DNA from: Planktothrix agardhii NIES-204
GTDB taxonomy: Bacteria > Cyanobacteriota > Cyanobacteriia > Cyanobacteriales > Microcoleaceae
DNA: 64,000 bases
Assembly: GCA_003609755.1 (NCBI GenBank)
Contig: AP017991.1
Location: 496,001-560,000 of the forward strand
Reading direction: 5' to 3'
Under the pieces are notes generated by a model. The model did no database searches. It was not told the DNA's origin and worked only from the letters and a program-made list of their open reading frames with translations. Position 1 is the stretch's first letter. Every line of letters begins with the position of its first letter. Below, piece after piece: positions 27,407 through 35,857 of the stretch. A program made the position numbers and the translations under genes.

Positions 27407-27749
27407 TTAAAAGCGTAGGGGTGGTTTCCACAACGATTGATAATATCTACAGACAATCTTTCTAAACCCGCCCTACCCCAAAATTAATCTTAAATTAATC
27501 CCGAATTCTGGAATGGGTTCGGGGCTGGTTTTGGGAGATTGTTTGTGGGGATTAAAGGTTAACTCGAACCCGCCCCTACGGGGTCATGAGTTAAGATTAA
27601 AAACAGGTAAAAATATTAATAATAGGTTAAATTTTGAATTTCGCTTCAAATTCCAAATTATGGAATAAAATAGAACCGAATGCTTTCAGGGTTAAAAGGC
27701 ATCCTTTATCCTATAAGTTAAATTTTGATGAATTACCATTAATATTATT
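27407..27749. other. Intergenic region with GTAGGGGYGGGTTT repeats
   Basis: No gene is supported. GTAGGGGTGGTTT near 27415 and its near-complement AAACCCGCCCTACCCC near 27465 can pair, and a third copy (AACCCGCCCCTACGGGG) lies near 27570. The motif resembles a widespread cyanobacterial intergenic repeat. The last 150 bases are AT-rich and precede the histidine kinase. Confidence 0.55.
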
Positions 27750-29189
27750 ATGGTCAATATCTACGATACGGAAATGCAGTTTTCACTCCTTCCTTTCTCG
27801 TCAATTAATGACTTAAACTTAGAGTCAACTCTCAAGAATTTATCTTTATATGATGTTCAGGTTGATGTCAACCAACCTGGAATTATTGTGACTCGAAAGT
27901 TAGAAGAAAATCCCCTAATTCCAGGTGTAATATTAACTCAAGATGGTCAGTTTAGTGGGATGATTTCTCGACGGAGATTTTTAGAACATTTAAGTCGTCC
28001 CTATGGACGAGAATTATTTCTACAACGTTCTATTCGCTCATTACAACGGTTTGCTAAAATAGAATTATTGGTTTTATCTGGAGATACTTTAATTGTAGAA
28101 GCAGCCCATCAAGTTGTCAAGCGATCGCCTGAATTGTTATATGAACCAATTATAGTTCAGTTAACAGAAAATTATCATCAACTGCTGGATATTCAACAGT
28201 TATTAGTTGCTCAATCCCATATTCATCAATTAGCAACTGAATTATTACGTCAACAAGCTCAATCCGAATTAATTCAAACTGAAAAATTAGCCAGTTTAGG
28301 AAAAATGGTCGCTGGAGTTGCCCATGAAATCCGAAATCCTGTTAGTTGTATTGTAGGAAATTCTAGTTGTCTATTAAATTATTATCAAGATTTAATGAAG
28401 TTAATTCAAACCTATGAAGAAAATATAGAAAAACCTTGTACTGCGATTGATGATGTTAAAGCAGAAATTGATTTTGAATTTTTGCAACCAGACTTAGGAG
28501 AAGCAATTAAAAGTATTTTAGTTAGTTCAGAACGTCTGGGTCAACTGGTTAATAGTTTGCATAGTTTTTCTCATATCGATGGGAACCAACGGCGAGAAAT
28601 TAATATCCATGATTGTCTGGATGGGACGTTATTAATTTTAAAAAATCGTCTGAAACAGAAAATAGAAGTAGTTAAAAACTATGGTGATATTCCTTTAATC
28701 AAGTGTTATTCGGGTCAACTCAGTCAAGTATTTATGAACCTAATTTCTAATGCCATTGATGCCTTAGAAGAAAGGGAAGAAACCGATCAACAATCCCCCA
28801 AAATCGAGATTAATACCAGGGTTAAAACCCTATCTGAAGATCAAATATATCCGGCTCAATTAGCCCAACTTTCTCAGGTAAATCGCTTATTATATTGTTT
28901 ACCAACTTACAAAGAATCCCGATCTTTAATTGACCAAAATATTCTTGATATTGATGTTAACTCAGAATGGCTATCCATTTGTATTCGAGATAATGGAATG
29001 GGCATTCCCCAAGAAATTCAATCTCGAATTTTTGATACTTTTTTTACCACTAAACCCGCCGGAAAAGGCACCGGATTAGGATTAGCTATTAGTTACCAAA
29101 TTATTAGCGAAAAACATGGGGGTCAACTGAACTTTATTTCTGATTTAGGGGTGGGGACGGAATTTGAGATTTTATTACCGATTATTTAA
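27750..29189 (+). CDS. Soluble sensor histidine kinase with CBS-like N-terminus
   Basis: A 479-residue kinase without membrane segments. The N-terminal 130 residues (GVILTQDGQFSGMISRRRFLEHLSRPYG, then DTLIVEAAHQVVKRSPELLYEPIIV) look like a degenerate CBS-type sensor. The phospho-acceptor is about His192 in GVAHEIRNPVSCI. The ATPase domain has N box MNLISNAIDALEE, G1 IRDNGMGIP and G2 GKGTGLGLAISYQII; about 60 extra residues sit between the N and G1 boxes. All catalytic residues are present. Its 3' end overlaps the convergent PHP gene by four bases. No response regulator is adjacent. A second start ATG at 27774 is possible. Confidence 0.82.
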   Translation: MVNIYDTEMQFSLLPFSSINDLNLESTLKNLSLYDVQVDVNQPGIIVTRKLEENPLIPGVILTQDGQFSGMISRRRFLEHLSRPYGRELFLQRSIRSLQRFAKIELLVLSGDTLIVEAAHQVVKRSPELLYEPIIVQLTENYHQLLDIQQLLVAQSHIHQLATELLRQQAQSELIQTEKLASLGKMVAGVAHEIRNPVSCIVGNSSCLLNYYQDLMKLIQTYEENIEKPCTAIDDVKAEIDFEFLQPDLGEAIKSILVSSERLGQLVNSLHSFSHIDGNQRREINIHDCLDGTLLILKNRLKQKIEVVKNYGDIPLIKCYSGQLSQVFMNLISNAIDALEEREETDQQSPKIEINTRVKTLSEDQIYPAQLAQLSQVNRLLYCLPTYKESRSLIDQNILDIDVNSEWLSICIRDNGMGIPQEIQSRIFDTFFTTKPAGKGTGLGLAISYQIISEKHGGQLNFISDLGVGTEFEILLPII

Positions 29190-29983
29190 AAACTGATAAC
29201 TGATTGTTTCATGGTTTCTAATAAACTCAGAGGTAAATTAAACTGATTGATTTCTCCTATGCCATGATAATCACTCCCTCCAGTTTTTAATAGACCATGT
29301 TCATCACAAAGTTTTTCTAACCGTTGAATTTGTGATAAACTATGATGGGGATGATAAACTTCTAACCCCATTAATCCAGCTTCTAATAATTCTTGAAAAA
29401 CCGTTTCAATCTTTCCCCCTTGATATAAATAAGGATGAGCCCAAACGGGAATTGCACCACAGGATTTTAATAATTTAATCCCATCAATACTAGAGAATTT
29501 GTCATACTGAACAAATGCGGGTTTATGTTCTCCTAACCAGCGATCAAAAGCTTCTTTAGTAGACTTAACATAACCCGCTTTAAACATCGCCATGGCAATA
29601 TGAGGACGTGCCACAGCCATTCCTTCCCCCATGGGTTCTAACTCAATTGGATAACCAAGTTCAGCCAGTTTTGCTATGATTTCATTGGCTCTATTTTTGC
29701 GTCCATTTAAACGTTCTTTAAGAGGATTTTCTAATTTATCTCTATCAGGATAAAACCCTAAAATATGTAATGATCTTTCGTTATGAACCGTTGATAATTC
29801 CACACCTGGGACAATTTCTATATCATAGAATTGCGCCGCCTGAAATGCTTCTTCCCAACCGGATAAAGTATCATGATCTGTAATTGCTAATGCCTTAACT
29901 CCAGCCTCGGCGGCGGCTTTGACCAGTTCCGTTGGAGTCAGTTGACCATCAGAGTAAGTGGTATGACAGTGCAGTTCTAACAT
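29186..29983 (-). CDS. PHP-domain phosphoesterase (RNase AM/YciV-like)
   Basis: A 265-residue metal-dependent phosphatase. The metal ligands are visible as ELHCHTTYSDG (HxH), AITDHDTLSG, PGVELSTVHN, PVWAHPYLYQGG and TGGSDYHG (DxH). Relatives of this length, such as E. coli YciV/RNase AM, remove nucleotides from 5' ends of RNA and hydrolyse 3',5'-nucleoside bisphosphates. It is cytoplasmic. It overlaps the histidine kinase at its 3' end by four bases on the opposite strand. Upstream begins a decayed region without functional genes up to petM. Confidence 0.85.
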   Translation of the reverse strand: MLELHCHTTYSDGQLTPTELVKAAAEAGVKALAITDHDTLSGWEEAFQAAQFYDIEIVPGVELSTVHNERSLHILGFYPDRDKLENPLKERLNGRKNRANEIIAKLAELGYPIELEPMGEGMAVARPHIAMAMFKAGYVKSTKEAFDRWLGEHKPAFVQYDKFSSIDGIKLLKSCGAIPVWAHPYLYQGGKIETVFQELLEAGLMGLEVYHPHHSLSQIQRLEKLCDEHGLLKTGGSDYHGIGEINQFNLPLSLLETMKQSVISF

Positions 29984-29998
29984 GGGTTAATAAAATCT

Positions 29999-30150
29999 TC
30001 AGGGGACTGTTTTCTTAGAGTATACTCTGATGAATCCTGCCGTTTCTGTTAATAAATCAAATCCAGCAGCATTGGGTAAAATACTGCATAAAGTTGCTAA
30101 ATGTCCCCCAGATGAACCGCCAATAACTACAATTTTATTTAGATCAATAA
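29999..30150 (-). pseudogene. Remnant of an alpha/beta-hydrolase gene
   Basis: A minus-strand frame of about 50 codons reads IVVIGGSSGGHLATLCSILP and continues GFDLLTETAGFIRVYSKK before a stop at 29999-30001. GGSSGGH is the nucleophile elbow (GxSxGG) of alpha/beta-hydrolase esterases. Nothing homologous in length precedes or follows: the frame breaks just above the elbow and lacks the rest of the enzyme. There is no start codon at the break. It is a deletion remnant lying between the PHP gene and petM. Confidence 0.65.
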
Positions 30151-30265
30151 GAAACGTCCGAGGTCAGCAAAATTGGACATAAATTTAGTTAGGCTTTGAA
30201 GCCGTGATCAGGGGACAACAATCCGATACAATAAACCTTAACTATCATAAATGGAGTTGTAATAC

Positions 30266-30355
30266 ATGACTGGCGAAATTTTCTCAACCGCGTTCCTGTG
30301 CTTCTCTCTGATTCTTTTGGGTTTGGGGGGTGGCTTTCTGTTACTGAAAATCTAA
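30266..30355 (+). CDS. petM: Cytochrome b6f subunit PetM, C-terminus cut by a nonsense codon
   Basis: A 29-residue single-span membrane protein starting [11 protein letters not shown], with a hydrophobic stretch ending GGGFLLLKI. This matches PetM (subunit VII), a thylakoid peptide of the cytochrome b6f complex, which in Nostoc starts MSGELLNAALL and ends LLLKIQGAEE. Here the codons after KI are TAA GGC GGG GAA TAG. A CAA-to-TAA change would turn an ancestral QGGE tail into a stop, and the old stop TAG is still in place. GGAG at 30253-30256 is a good ribosome site nine bases before the ATG. The membrane span is whole, so the protein may still work. Confidence 0.8.
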   Translation: MTGEIFSTAFLCFSLILLGLGGGFLLLKI

Positions 30356-30418
30356 GGCGGGGAATAGGGAGAACTGGAGGCAGGAGCAGGGGTGCAGGGA
30401 TCAAACTTTTATGTTCCT
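30356..30418. other. Low-complexity G/A-rich spacer after petM
   Basis: G/A-rich sequence (GGGAGAACTGGAGGCAGG) directly after petM. No terminator hairpin was recognised. Confidence 0.4.
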
Positions 30419-30785
30419 TTATTTTTCTTGGTCTTTGGCTTGTACGTTTGTTTCCTCTGTTTCCTCTGAATCTGCAACAGTTAACAGTCTAACTGGAATA
30501 GTGAGCATTGTTCGGTGGGTGGCAAATATATTGATAAAACCCCCCACCCAATCAATAACCTCGCATACTTCAGCAATTATCGCCTTTACTGCGTCTAAAT
30601 CTTCTGCCTGAGACGCATGATAGTGCGCTCTGATTAGTGGTTTAATATCCTCAATATTTTGCCATTCAGATTTAGGTTTGAGCGGAATATTAATATAATA
30701 ACTATAGGCTTTTTGATCCGAGATTGCGCCTTACCATGTCAATGATTTTTAGCCCTTCTTCAGACGCCCTGAGTAAACCCGCCAT
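30419..30785 (-). pseudogene. Frameshifted gene remnant
   Basis: Two minus-strand frames form a broken gene. The upstream piece starts at ATG 30785 and reads MAGLLRASEEGLKIIDMVRR, then stops after 27 residues at TAG. The second frame then runs for about 100 codons: QKAYSYYINIPLKPKSEW, ending VADSEETEETNVQAKDQEK and a stop at 30419-30421, without its own start. The first piece resembles the N-termini of large cyanobacterial signalling or effector proteins that begin GL-A-S-EGL-KI. The second piece is not recognised. A single-base shift near 30705 could join them, so it may be one decayed gene or parts of two. Confidence 0.5.
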
Positions 30786-30804
30786 TACGCAACCTCTTAC
30801 TCAT

Positions 30805-31470
30805 TCAATTTGCTGTTGGAATTTGACTTTTCACCCACTTACGAAATAAGCCAATCCAAGCATTTTCCCTAGTCGTTTTCTTGAGCTCCAAAAAGTGCAT
30901 AATGTCACTTTTAGAAAGAAAGGGAAAAGTAGGAGAGTTATCGGTTTCTCGGTAGGATTCTCCTTCTAATTGATAGAATGTTATATTTTTTCCATCATAC
31001 CGCCAAACTTCCGGTACAAGAAACGCTCTATAAAGTTCTAATTGATTAATAGAGCTACTGGTAATATCAATTTCAATAATTAAATCCGGTGGTGGGTCTT
31101 GTTGCAGGTCAATTTGCTCTTTATCCCAGACTAAAGATTCATTTTGAATGTAGTAACATTGATCGGGTTCAAAACCTCTGTTTAAATCTTGACGTTGGCA
31201 AGTTCTCGAACCCAAACTCCTGACTTCAATATTTAATTCTTCAGTCAGAGTTTCTACCAAACGGCCTAATAGTTTTTTGTTACCTTCGTGGGGATCTAAA
31301 GGTGTCATAATTTCTAGTAAACCTTGGTCATAAATCAAGCGAATCCCCTGCTGTTGCGCTAAATCTTGTAACAGCAATTGATAGGTTTGCCAACTAATAT
31401 TTTTCAAAAGAACATGATCCGCAAGGGGACTTTGTTTCTCTTGGGGTGGCTGAATCAGGGTGGCTGTCAT
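30805..31470 (-). CDS. Uma2-family putative nuclease (second copy)
   Basis: A 221-residue Uma2/DUF820 protein. Landmarks are GIRLIYDQGLLEIMTPLDPHE, RGFEPDQCYYI, PPPDLIIEIDITSSSINQLELYRAF and VPEVWRYDGKNITFYQL. The E-x-D pair and preceding acidic residues correspond to the PD-(D/E)XK core, although the usual Lys is not evident after IEID. The sequence is clearly different from the other two Uma2 genes of the window, so these are old paralogs. It is alone on its strand, with decayed DNA downstream and a repeat-rich gap upstream. Function is unknown. Confidence 0.82.
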   Translation of the reverse strand: MTATLIQPPQEKQSPLADHVLLKNISWQTYQLLLQDLAQQQGIRLIYDQGLLEIMTPLDPHEGNKKLLGRLVETLTEELNIEVRSLGSRTCQRQDLNRGFEPDQCYYIQNESLVWDKEQIDLQQDPPPDLIIEIDITSSSINQLELYRAFLVPEVWRYDGKNITFYQLEGESYRETDNSPTFPFLSKSDIMHFLELKKTTRENAWIGLFRKWVKSQIPTAN

Positions 31471-31788
31471 CTTGGATACCTGCCCGATAATGTGCGATCG
31501 CCCTTGATCATATCATGCTTTGGTGTCAAAAATGAACCAAATGATCTAAATGAGCCAAATGAGCCTTTTATATTGAGCCAAATGGTGAGCCATTGAGCCG
31601 ATACAGTGTGAGGAGTTTGAATTATGGTTAATGTGAATTTCAATATATGGGGTAAGGATAGAATACTACGCTCCAACGCCGGAATCCTTGCTTGGGTTCG
31701 TGACAGAGCTACGCTACGCATAGAAAATTGCGTAAGTCCTGAATCAATTCAAAACTGATAACTGCTAGAGACGCGCCATGGCAGGTTT
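31471..31788. other. Intergenic region with a 9-mer tandem array
   Basis: No gene is supported. It contains four consecutive 9-base units of the type AAATGAGCC (31530-31565), followed by further TGAGCC copies to about 31598, and a decayed GTAGAGACG-type inverted repeat (31765-31792). Confidence 0.55.
31530..31565 (+). repeat. Tandem 9-mer array (AAATGANCC)
   Basis: Units AAATGAACC, AAATGATCT, AAATGAGCC, AAATGAGCC. More degenerate GAGCC copies follow. This is typical slippage-type intergenic sequence with no visible function. Confidence 0.7.
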
Positions 31789-31792
31789 CTAC
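31765..31792. repeat. GTAGAGACG-type inverted repeat, decayed copy
   Basis: CTAGAGACGCGCCATGGC then AGGTTTCTAC: the same arms and CCATGG centre as at 20509 and 25001, with several substitutions in the right arm. It overlaps the 3' end of the YqgF-like gene. Confidence 0.55.
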
Positions 31793-32217
31793 TGATGACT
31801 GATGAGTGATGACTGATTCAAATATCGTTCAATTAACACGATCGCCACAATATCATCAATCGGACGAGGTGGGGTTCGCATTCCTTTGGGAATTAAACAA
31901 GTTAAACCTTTAGGGGGATAAATTTGCCAATAGCGATCGCGCGCTTCTAAGGTAGAATATCGTTCATTCACTTGAATAATAGAAAGGGATTCTGGCAAAA
32001 TTTCAGTTAGTTTTTGTTTCCACATTTTTGAAGTTGTTTGATCTCCCATTACCACCGTTTCAATAGTAAATTGTTGACACAAAGATTCAATAATTTTAGG
32101 AACATCCGGCGATAAAATCACCTCATGATAATATAACTGGGAACCGTCACCCATCACCGCAATTCCACATTTTTCTCGACCAGGATCAAACCCTAAAATC
32201 ATTTTATTTTTTATCAT
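31789..32217 (-). CDS. YqgF/RuvX-like RNase H-fold protein
   Basis: A 142-residue protein with the YqgF fold. ILGFDPGREKCGIAV carries the first Asp, IIQVNERYSTLEARDRYW carries Glu, and RPIDDIVAIVLIERYL carries the last Asp pair. Classical RuvX/YqgF trims pre-16S rRNA or acts as a Holliday-junction-type nuclease; this divergent cyanobacterial paralog has no assigned role. It follows the DUF3084 gene: the ATG at 32217 overlaps that gene's end, while the ATG at 32202 begins MILGFDPG one base after the stop. Either is possible, and translational coupling is likely. Confidence 0.78.
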   Translation of the reverse strand: MIKNKMILGFDPGREKCGIAVMGDGSQLYYHEVILSPDVPKIIESLCQQFTIETVVMGDQTTSKMWKQKLTEILPESLSIIQVNERYSTLEARDRYWQIYPPKGLTCLIPKGMRTPPRPIDDIVAIVLIERYLNQSSLISHQ

Positions 32218-33829
32218 CGTATTGAGTATAATTAGATTGAGAATCTGGATATCCTATATTATTCTGTCTCTGGGTGGATGGATTTTCTAATGGATTAGAA
32301 TTATTAGGCTGTTCCTGTTGTCGTCGGGTACTAAAGATCACTTTTCCATTGCGAAGCGCCAATAAATCCAGTCGCAATGGCCCAATAGTATAGGCATCTT
32401 CAGCAGCAATGGCTTGAATTTCCAAGGGTTGATTATGTTCTTGAACTTGTTGGAAAAAACGAATTAATGTATCCATTCTATCATTCCCAATTTGGACTGT
32501 TCCACCCACAACTCCAACAAAACGCGCCCGAAAACTGGACGCATCTAAAAGTTGTTGCATTTGCTTTCTCAATTGATCATCAGATAAAATAGAAGGATTT
32601 AATGTTGTTCCTGCAATAATTTCCCCTGTTCTAAATAATAATCGATTCGGTTCAGCTTTAGTAAAAACCGATACTTTTGTTTCCCCAACTAAATAATTAG
32701 CCGCCGAAATCACTTGTACCACATAATCTCGACCATCATCAATTTGATTAATTAAATCTTCAACCTCTACTTTTGTAATTTGAATTACTTGAACTTGACC
32801 CGCTTTTATATTGCCCAATTGTATAGACTCAACGGCATAATTATTCGCTTCTTTTAAAAGGGTATTAACCGCCTGAATTGCAGTTTTTGGATCACTAATT
32901 CTGACTAAACTACTAGATAGAACCTGTCCTCGTTCTAAAACAACACTTCCTTCTCGTAATAATTGAAAATCCCGTCCAATCAGTTCAACCTGTTGACTTA
33001 AAACTTGTTTTTGCTGTTCTAATTTTTTCTGTTCTGTTTCCAATTCTTCCAACCGAGATTCCCGTTTAGCAATAATTTGATCCTGTTCTTTGATCTGTTG
33101 CTCCTGTTGTTCAAGTTCTTGATCCTGCTGTTTCATTTCTTGATCTCGTTTGCCAATTTCCTGATCCCGTTTCACAATTTCCCGATCGCGATTTTGAATT
33201 TGAGCTTTGACCTGTTCTTGTTGCTGAATCAAATTTTGACGTTCAGTTCTGAGTTTTTGAATTTCTAATTGTAAACTTTTTTTTTGTTTAAATACCTCTT
33301 GAAGTCGATTTTCTCTATTTTTAAGTTCGGCTTCCGTTGCTTTTCTTTCTATTTGAATATCTTGTAGTTGTTTCCGAAGATCTCCTAATTGATTCTGAGT
33401 TTTTTCTAATTCTTCTGCTGTTTTAACGGCTTGAGATTGAGCCGTTTGTAGGGATTGATTAATCATATTTAACTGTGCCATAGCGGTGTTAATTTCCGTT
33501 TTAGCTCTGGTTAAATCCTTTTCGACTCGCCTTTTTTCATCTTCTGCTCTCGTTAAATCCTTCCGAGCATCATTCAATCTACTTTGAATTTGATCAATTT
33601 GAAACACACCCCGACGTAGGGGTTTACTTGAAGCAAATAAAATCCCCAAGGTCAATGCCGAAAGCACACTGCCAGTTAAAATAGTCACAACCATAGCAGT
33701 GTTGCGGGGGCGAAGATTAAACAAACTCAGCCTGGCTTTTCCAACTTTAGTTCCCAGGCGATCGCTAACCGTCGCAATCACGCCACCCAAAACTAAGATG
33801 GATATAACCAGGATAATTCCTGCGGTCAT
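32204..33829 (-). CDS. DUF3084 protein: two membrane helices plus coiled coil
   Basis: A 541-residue protein conserved in cyanobacteria. Two N-terminal membrane segments (about 4-24 and 45-67) are separated by a short loop with RLGTKVGKARLSLFNLRPRNTA. A long coiled coil (about 75-285) follows, rich in Gln/Glu/Lys, with repeats such as REIVKRDQEIGKRDQEMKQ. The C-terminal domain (about 290-500) includes REGSVVLERGQVLSSSLVRI and ends in a polar tail. The family is named DUF3084 and its function is not known; the layout suggests a membrane-anchored scaffold. It is first in a two-gene unit with the YqgF-like gene. Confidence 0.85.
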   Translation of the reverse strand: MTAGIILVISILVLGGVIATVSDRLGTKVGKARLSLFNLRPRNTAMVVTILTGSVLSALTLGILFASSKPLRRGVFQIDQIQSRLNDARKDLTRAEDEKRRVEKDLTRAKTEINTAMAQLNMINQSLQTAQSQAVKTAEELEKTQNQLGDLRKQLQDIQIERKATEAELKNRENRLQEVFKQKKSLQLEIQKLRTERQNLIQQQEQVKAQIQNRDREIVKRDQEIGKRDQEMKQQDQELEQQEQQIKEQDQIIAKRESRLEELETEQKKLEQQKQVLSQQVELIGRDFQLLREGSVVLERGQVLSSSLVRISDPKTAIQAVNTLLKEANNYAVESIQLGNIKAGQVQVIQITKVEVEDLINQIDDGRDYVVQVISAANYLVGETKVSVFTKAEPNRLLFRTGEIIAGTTLNPSILSDDQLRKQMQQLLDASSFRARFVGVVGGTVQIGNDRMDTLIRFFQQVQEHNQPLEIQAIAAEDAYTIGPLRLDLLALRNGKVIFSTRRQQEQPNNSNPLENPSTQRQNNIGYPDSQSNYTQYDDKK

Positions 33830-33992
33830 AAAGTAAGAAAAATCTGGGAGAGTGGAAACTCAGGACTTAAAAACCTGAGAATCTAAAAATTTAATAATCT
33901 AGTTAATGCAGTTTGCCCAATTTTCTCTAATTATATCTAATAGCAAGTTTCCTAGATCTTTTCTAGGTTAATCTAGGAAACCTAACCGTAGA

Positions 33993-34658
33993 TTAAGTAA
34001 ATTGTTGACCTAGGGTAACGGGATTATGGACTGTGATCTTTTTCTTATAAATTGAGATCATGTTTTTTTGTCGTAAATCTCCTAATAAACGGGTAACGGT
34101 AACTCGCGTGGAACCAATCGCTTCTGCGATCGCCTGATGGGAAAGTTTCAAATCAATCCGAATTCCGTCTCTACCCGGTACGCCAAAATCTCGACAAAGA
34201 ATCAGGAGAAAACTAACTAATCTCGATCCCATATCTCGGTGAGCTAAGGTTTCAATCATCATCTCTGTTTGTAAAATCCGAGACGATAATCCGCGCAACA
34301 TCACCATCGGCAGTTCGGGATCGCTTTTCAGGGCTTTCTCCACCTGTTCAATCGGAACTGAGAGTAATTCTACAGAGGTAAAGGCAACGGCATGATAAAA
34401 CCGATCTGACCGATGACCTGTAATTAACGATAAAACACCAAATACACTATTTTCTCGAAGTAAAGCGACGGTAATTTCTTCTCCAGCTTCATAGACTCTG
34501 GACAATTTCACCGCCCCTTTGATCAGAACATAGACGCGCTCCGCCGGATCGCCGGGAAAGAAGATCGTCTTACTCCGTTCAAAGCTTTCCACGACAGGAG
34601 GGAACGCCCCTCCGCCGATACTGCGGAACACTTCTGCTAACGGTCTATCATACGTCAC
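33993..34658 (-). CDS. ntcA: Global nitrogen regulator NtcA
   Basis: A 221-residue CRP-family transcription factor that controls nitrogen assimilation in cyanobacteria in response to 2-oxoglutarate. The effector domain contains [35 protein letters not shown]. The C-terminal helix-turn-helix is [25 protein letters not shown], essentially invariant in NtcA. Length and sequence are standard. A perfect GTA-N8-TAC box stands 42 bases upstream of the start, in keeping with the known self-regulation of ntcA. The nat/bgt transport genes in the window are of a type often under NtcA control, but no NtcA box was found near them. Confidence 0.97.
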   Translation of the reverse strand: MTYDRPLAEVFRSIGGGAFPPVVESFERSKTIFFPGDPAERVYVLIKGAVKLSRVYEAGEEITVALLRENSVFGVLSLITGHRSDRFYHAVAFTSVELLSVPIEQVEKALKSDPELPMVMLRGLSSRILQTEMMIETLAHRDMGSRLVSFLLILCRDFGVPGRDGIRIDLKLSHQAIAEAIGSTRVTVTRLLGDLRQKNMISIYKKKITVHNPVTLGQQFT

Positions 34659-34699
34659 AACCCGATCCCTTGCACTAATAATGCTCTAATATATCTTCC

Positions 34700-34713
34700 G
34701 TATTTCAGTTTAC
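34700..34713 (-). promoter_or_regulatory. NtcA-binding site GTA-N8-TAC
   Basis: A perfect consensus box in the ntcA-fabI divergent region. Toward ntcA a CATTAT lies 16 bases on, a weak -10. Toward fabI a TTTAAT (34735-34740) lies 21 bases on, closer to class II spacing. The box is symmetric, so it could serve either gene or both. Confidence 0.7.
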
Positions 34714-34836
34714 GCTAATTGCATCATTTATCTGTTTAATCGACGGATGATTGTCTGATCAATGTTTTATCCCCGGTAGAAATCGGCAAATCCATGGCTT
34801 TGATTAGGATACCAATTACTTATAGAATAATCTATT

Positions 34837-35613
34837 ATGCTGAATTTGAACGGAAAAAACGCACTTGTTACCGGCATTGCCAATAATCGCTCCATTGCGT
34901 GGGGCATTGCCCAACAGCTTCACCAAGCTGGAGCTAATCTTGGAATCACCTACCTTCCTGATGAGAAAGGTCGTTTTGAAAAAAAGGTGCAAGAATTGGT
35001 TGAACCCCTTAACCCTACTTTATTTCTGCCCTGTGATGTCCAGAATGATACTCAAATCGAGGAGTTATTTACGGCCATCCGTGACCAATGGGGACGAATT
35101 GATATTCTGATCCATTGTCTGGCCTTCGCGGGAAAGGAGGAACTGTCTGGGGACTTTAGCAATGTATCCAGGGCTGGATTTACTCGCGCCCTAGATATTA
35201 GTGCCTATTCTCTAGTCCAACTGAGTGCGGCTGCTAAACCTTTAATGACCCAAGGGGGTAGCATTATCACCCTAACCTATCTAGGTGGGGTGCGGGTGAT
35301 TCCTAATTACAATGTCATGGGAATTGCTAAAGCAGCCTTGGAAATGAATGTTCGTTACCTGGCGGCGGAATTGGGGCCATTGGGAGTTCGGGTGAATGGC
35401 ATTTCGGCTGGCCCGATTCGGACTTTGGCATCTTCGGCCGTGGGTGGGATTTTAGACATGATTCATCACGTCGAAGAAATCGCCCCCCTAAAACGGACGG
35501 TGACTCAAACGGAAGTCGGTAATGCAGCGGCTTTCCTGAGTAGCGATTTATCCAGCGGCATTACAGGCCAAATTCTGTATGTCGATTCGGGTTATTGCAT
35601 CATGGGAATGTAA
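34837..35613 (+). CDS. fabI: Enoyl-ACP reductase (NADH) FabI
   Basis: A 258-residue short-chain dehydrogenase of the FabI type, which reduces the enoyl-ACP double bond in each round of fatty-acid synthesis. Residues 8-21 (ALVTGIANNRSIAWG) form the NADH-binding loop typical of FabI. ILIHCLAFAGKEEL and TLTYLGGVRVIPNYNVMGIAKAAL contain the catalytic Tyr-x6-Lys pair (Y...MGIAK). ISAGPIRTLASSAVGG and SGITGQILYVDSGY complete the family picture. It is divergent from ntcA with an NtcA box between them. A heptad repeat array follows. Confidence 0.95.
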   Translation: MLNLNGKNALVTGIANNRSIAWGIAQQLHQAGANLGITYLPDEKGRFEKKVQELVEPLNPTLFLPCDVQNDTQIEELFTAIRDQWGRIDILIHCLAFAGKEELSGDFSNVSRAGFTRALDISAYSLVQLSAAAKPLMTQGGSIITLTYLGGVRVIPNYNVMGIAKAALEMNVRYLAAELGPLGVRVNGISAGPIRTLASSAVGGILDMIHHVEEIAPLKRTVTQTEVGNAAAFLSSDLSSGITGQILYVDSGYCIMGM

Positions 35614-35621
35614 TTAATCAG

Positions 35622-35857
35622 TCATCAGTTAACAGTTAACAGTTATCAGTTTAAGAGTTGTCAGTTTAAGAGTTAATCAACTGTTAGCTTGTTAACTAAT
35701 AACTAATAACTAATAACTGATGACTGTTGAATGACAACTGTTAACTAAAAACTGTTAACTGATAACTGATAATTGTTAACTAAAAACTGTTAACTATTAA
35801 CTGTTAACTATTAACTGAAAACTATTAACTGATAACTGATAACTGATGACTGATGAC
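35622..35857 (+). repeat. Heptad tandem repeat array (STRR-type) running into hisB
   Basis: About 235 bases of degenerate 7-base units such as AACTGAT, AACTGTT and AACTAAT. This is the short tandemly repeated sequence type known from filamentous cyanobacteria. It begins just after fabI and its last units (TGATGACTGATGACTGAT) include the ATG at 35853 at which hisB could start. Confidence 0.85.

Noticed and set aside
32204-33829. SMC-type ATPase for the coiled-coil protein
   Set aside because: No Walker motifs; two membrane helices at the start fit DUF3084.
35622-35857. CRISPR array
   Set aside because: The units are 7 bases with no spacers; it is a heptad tandem repeat.
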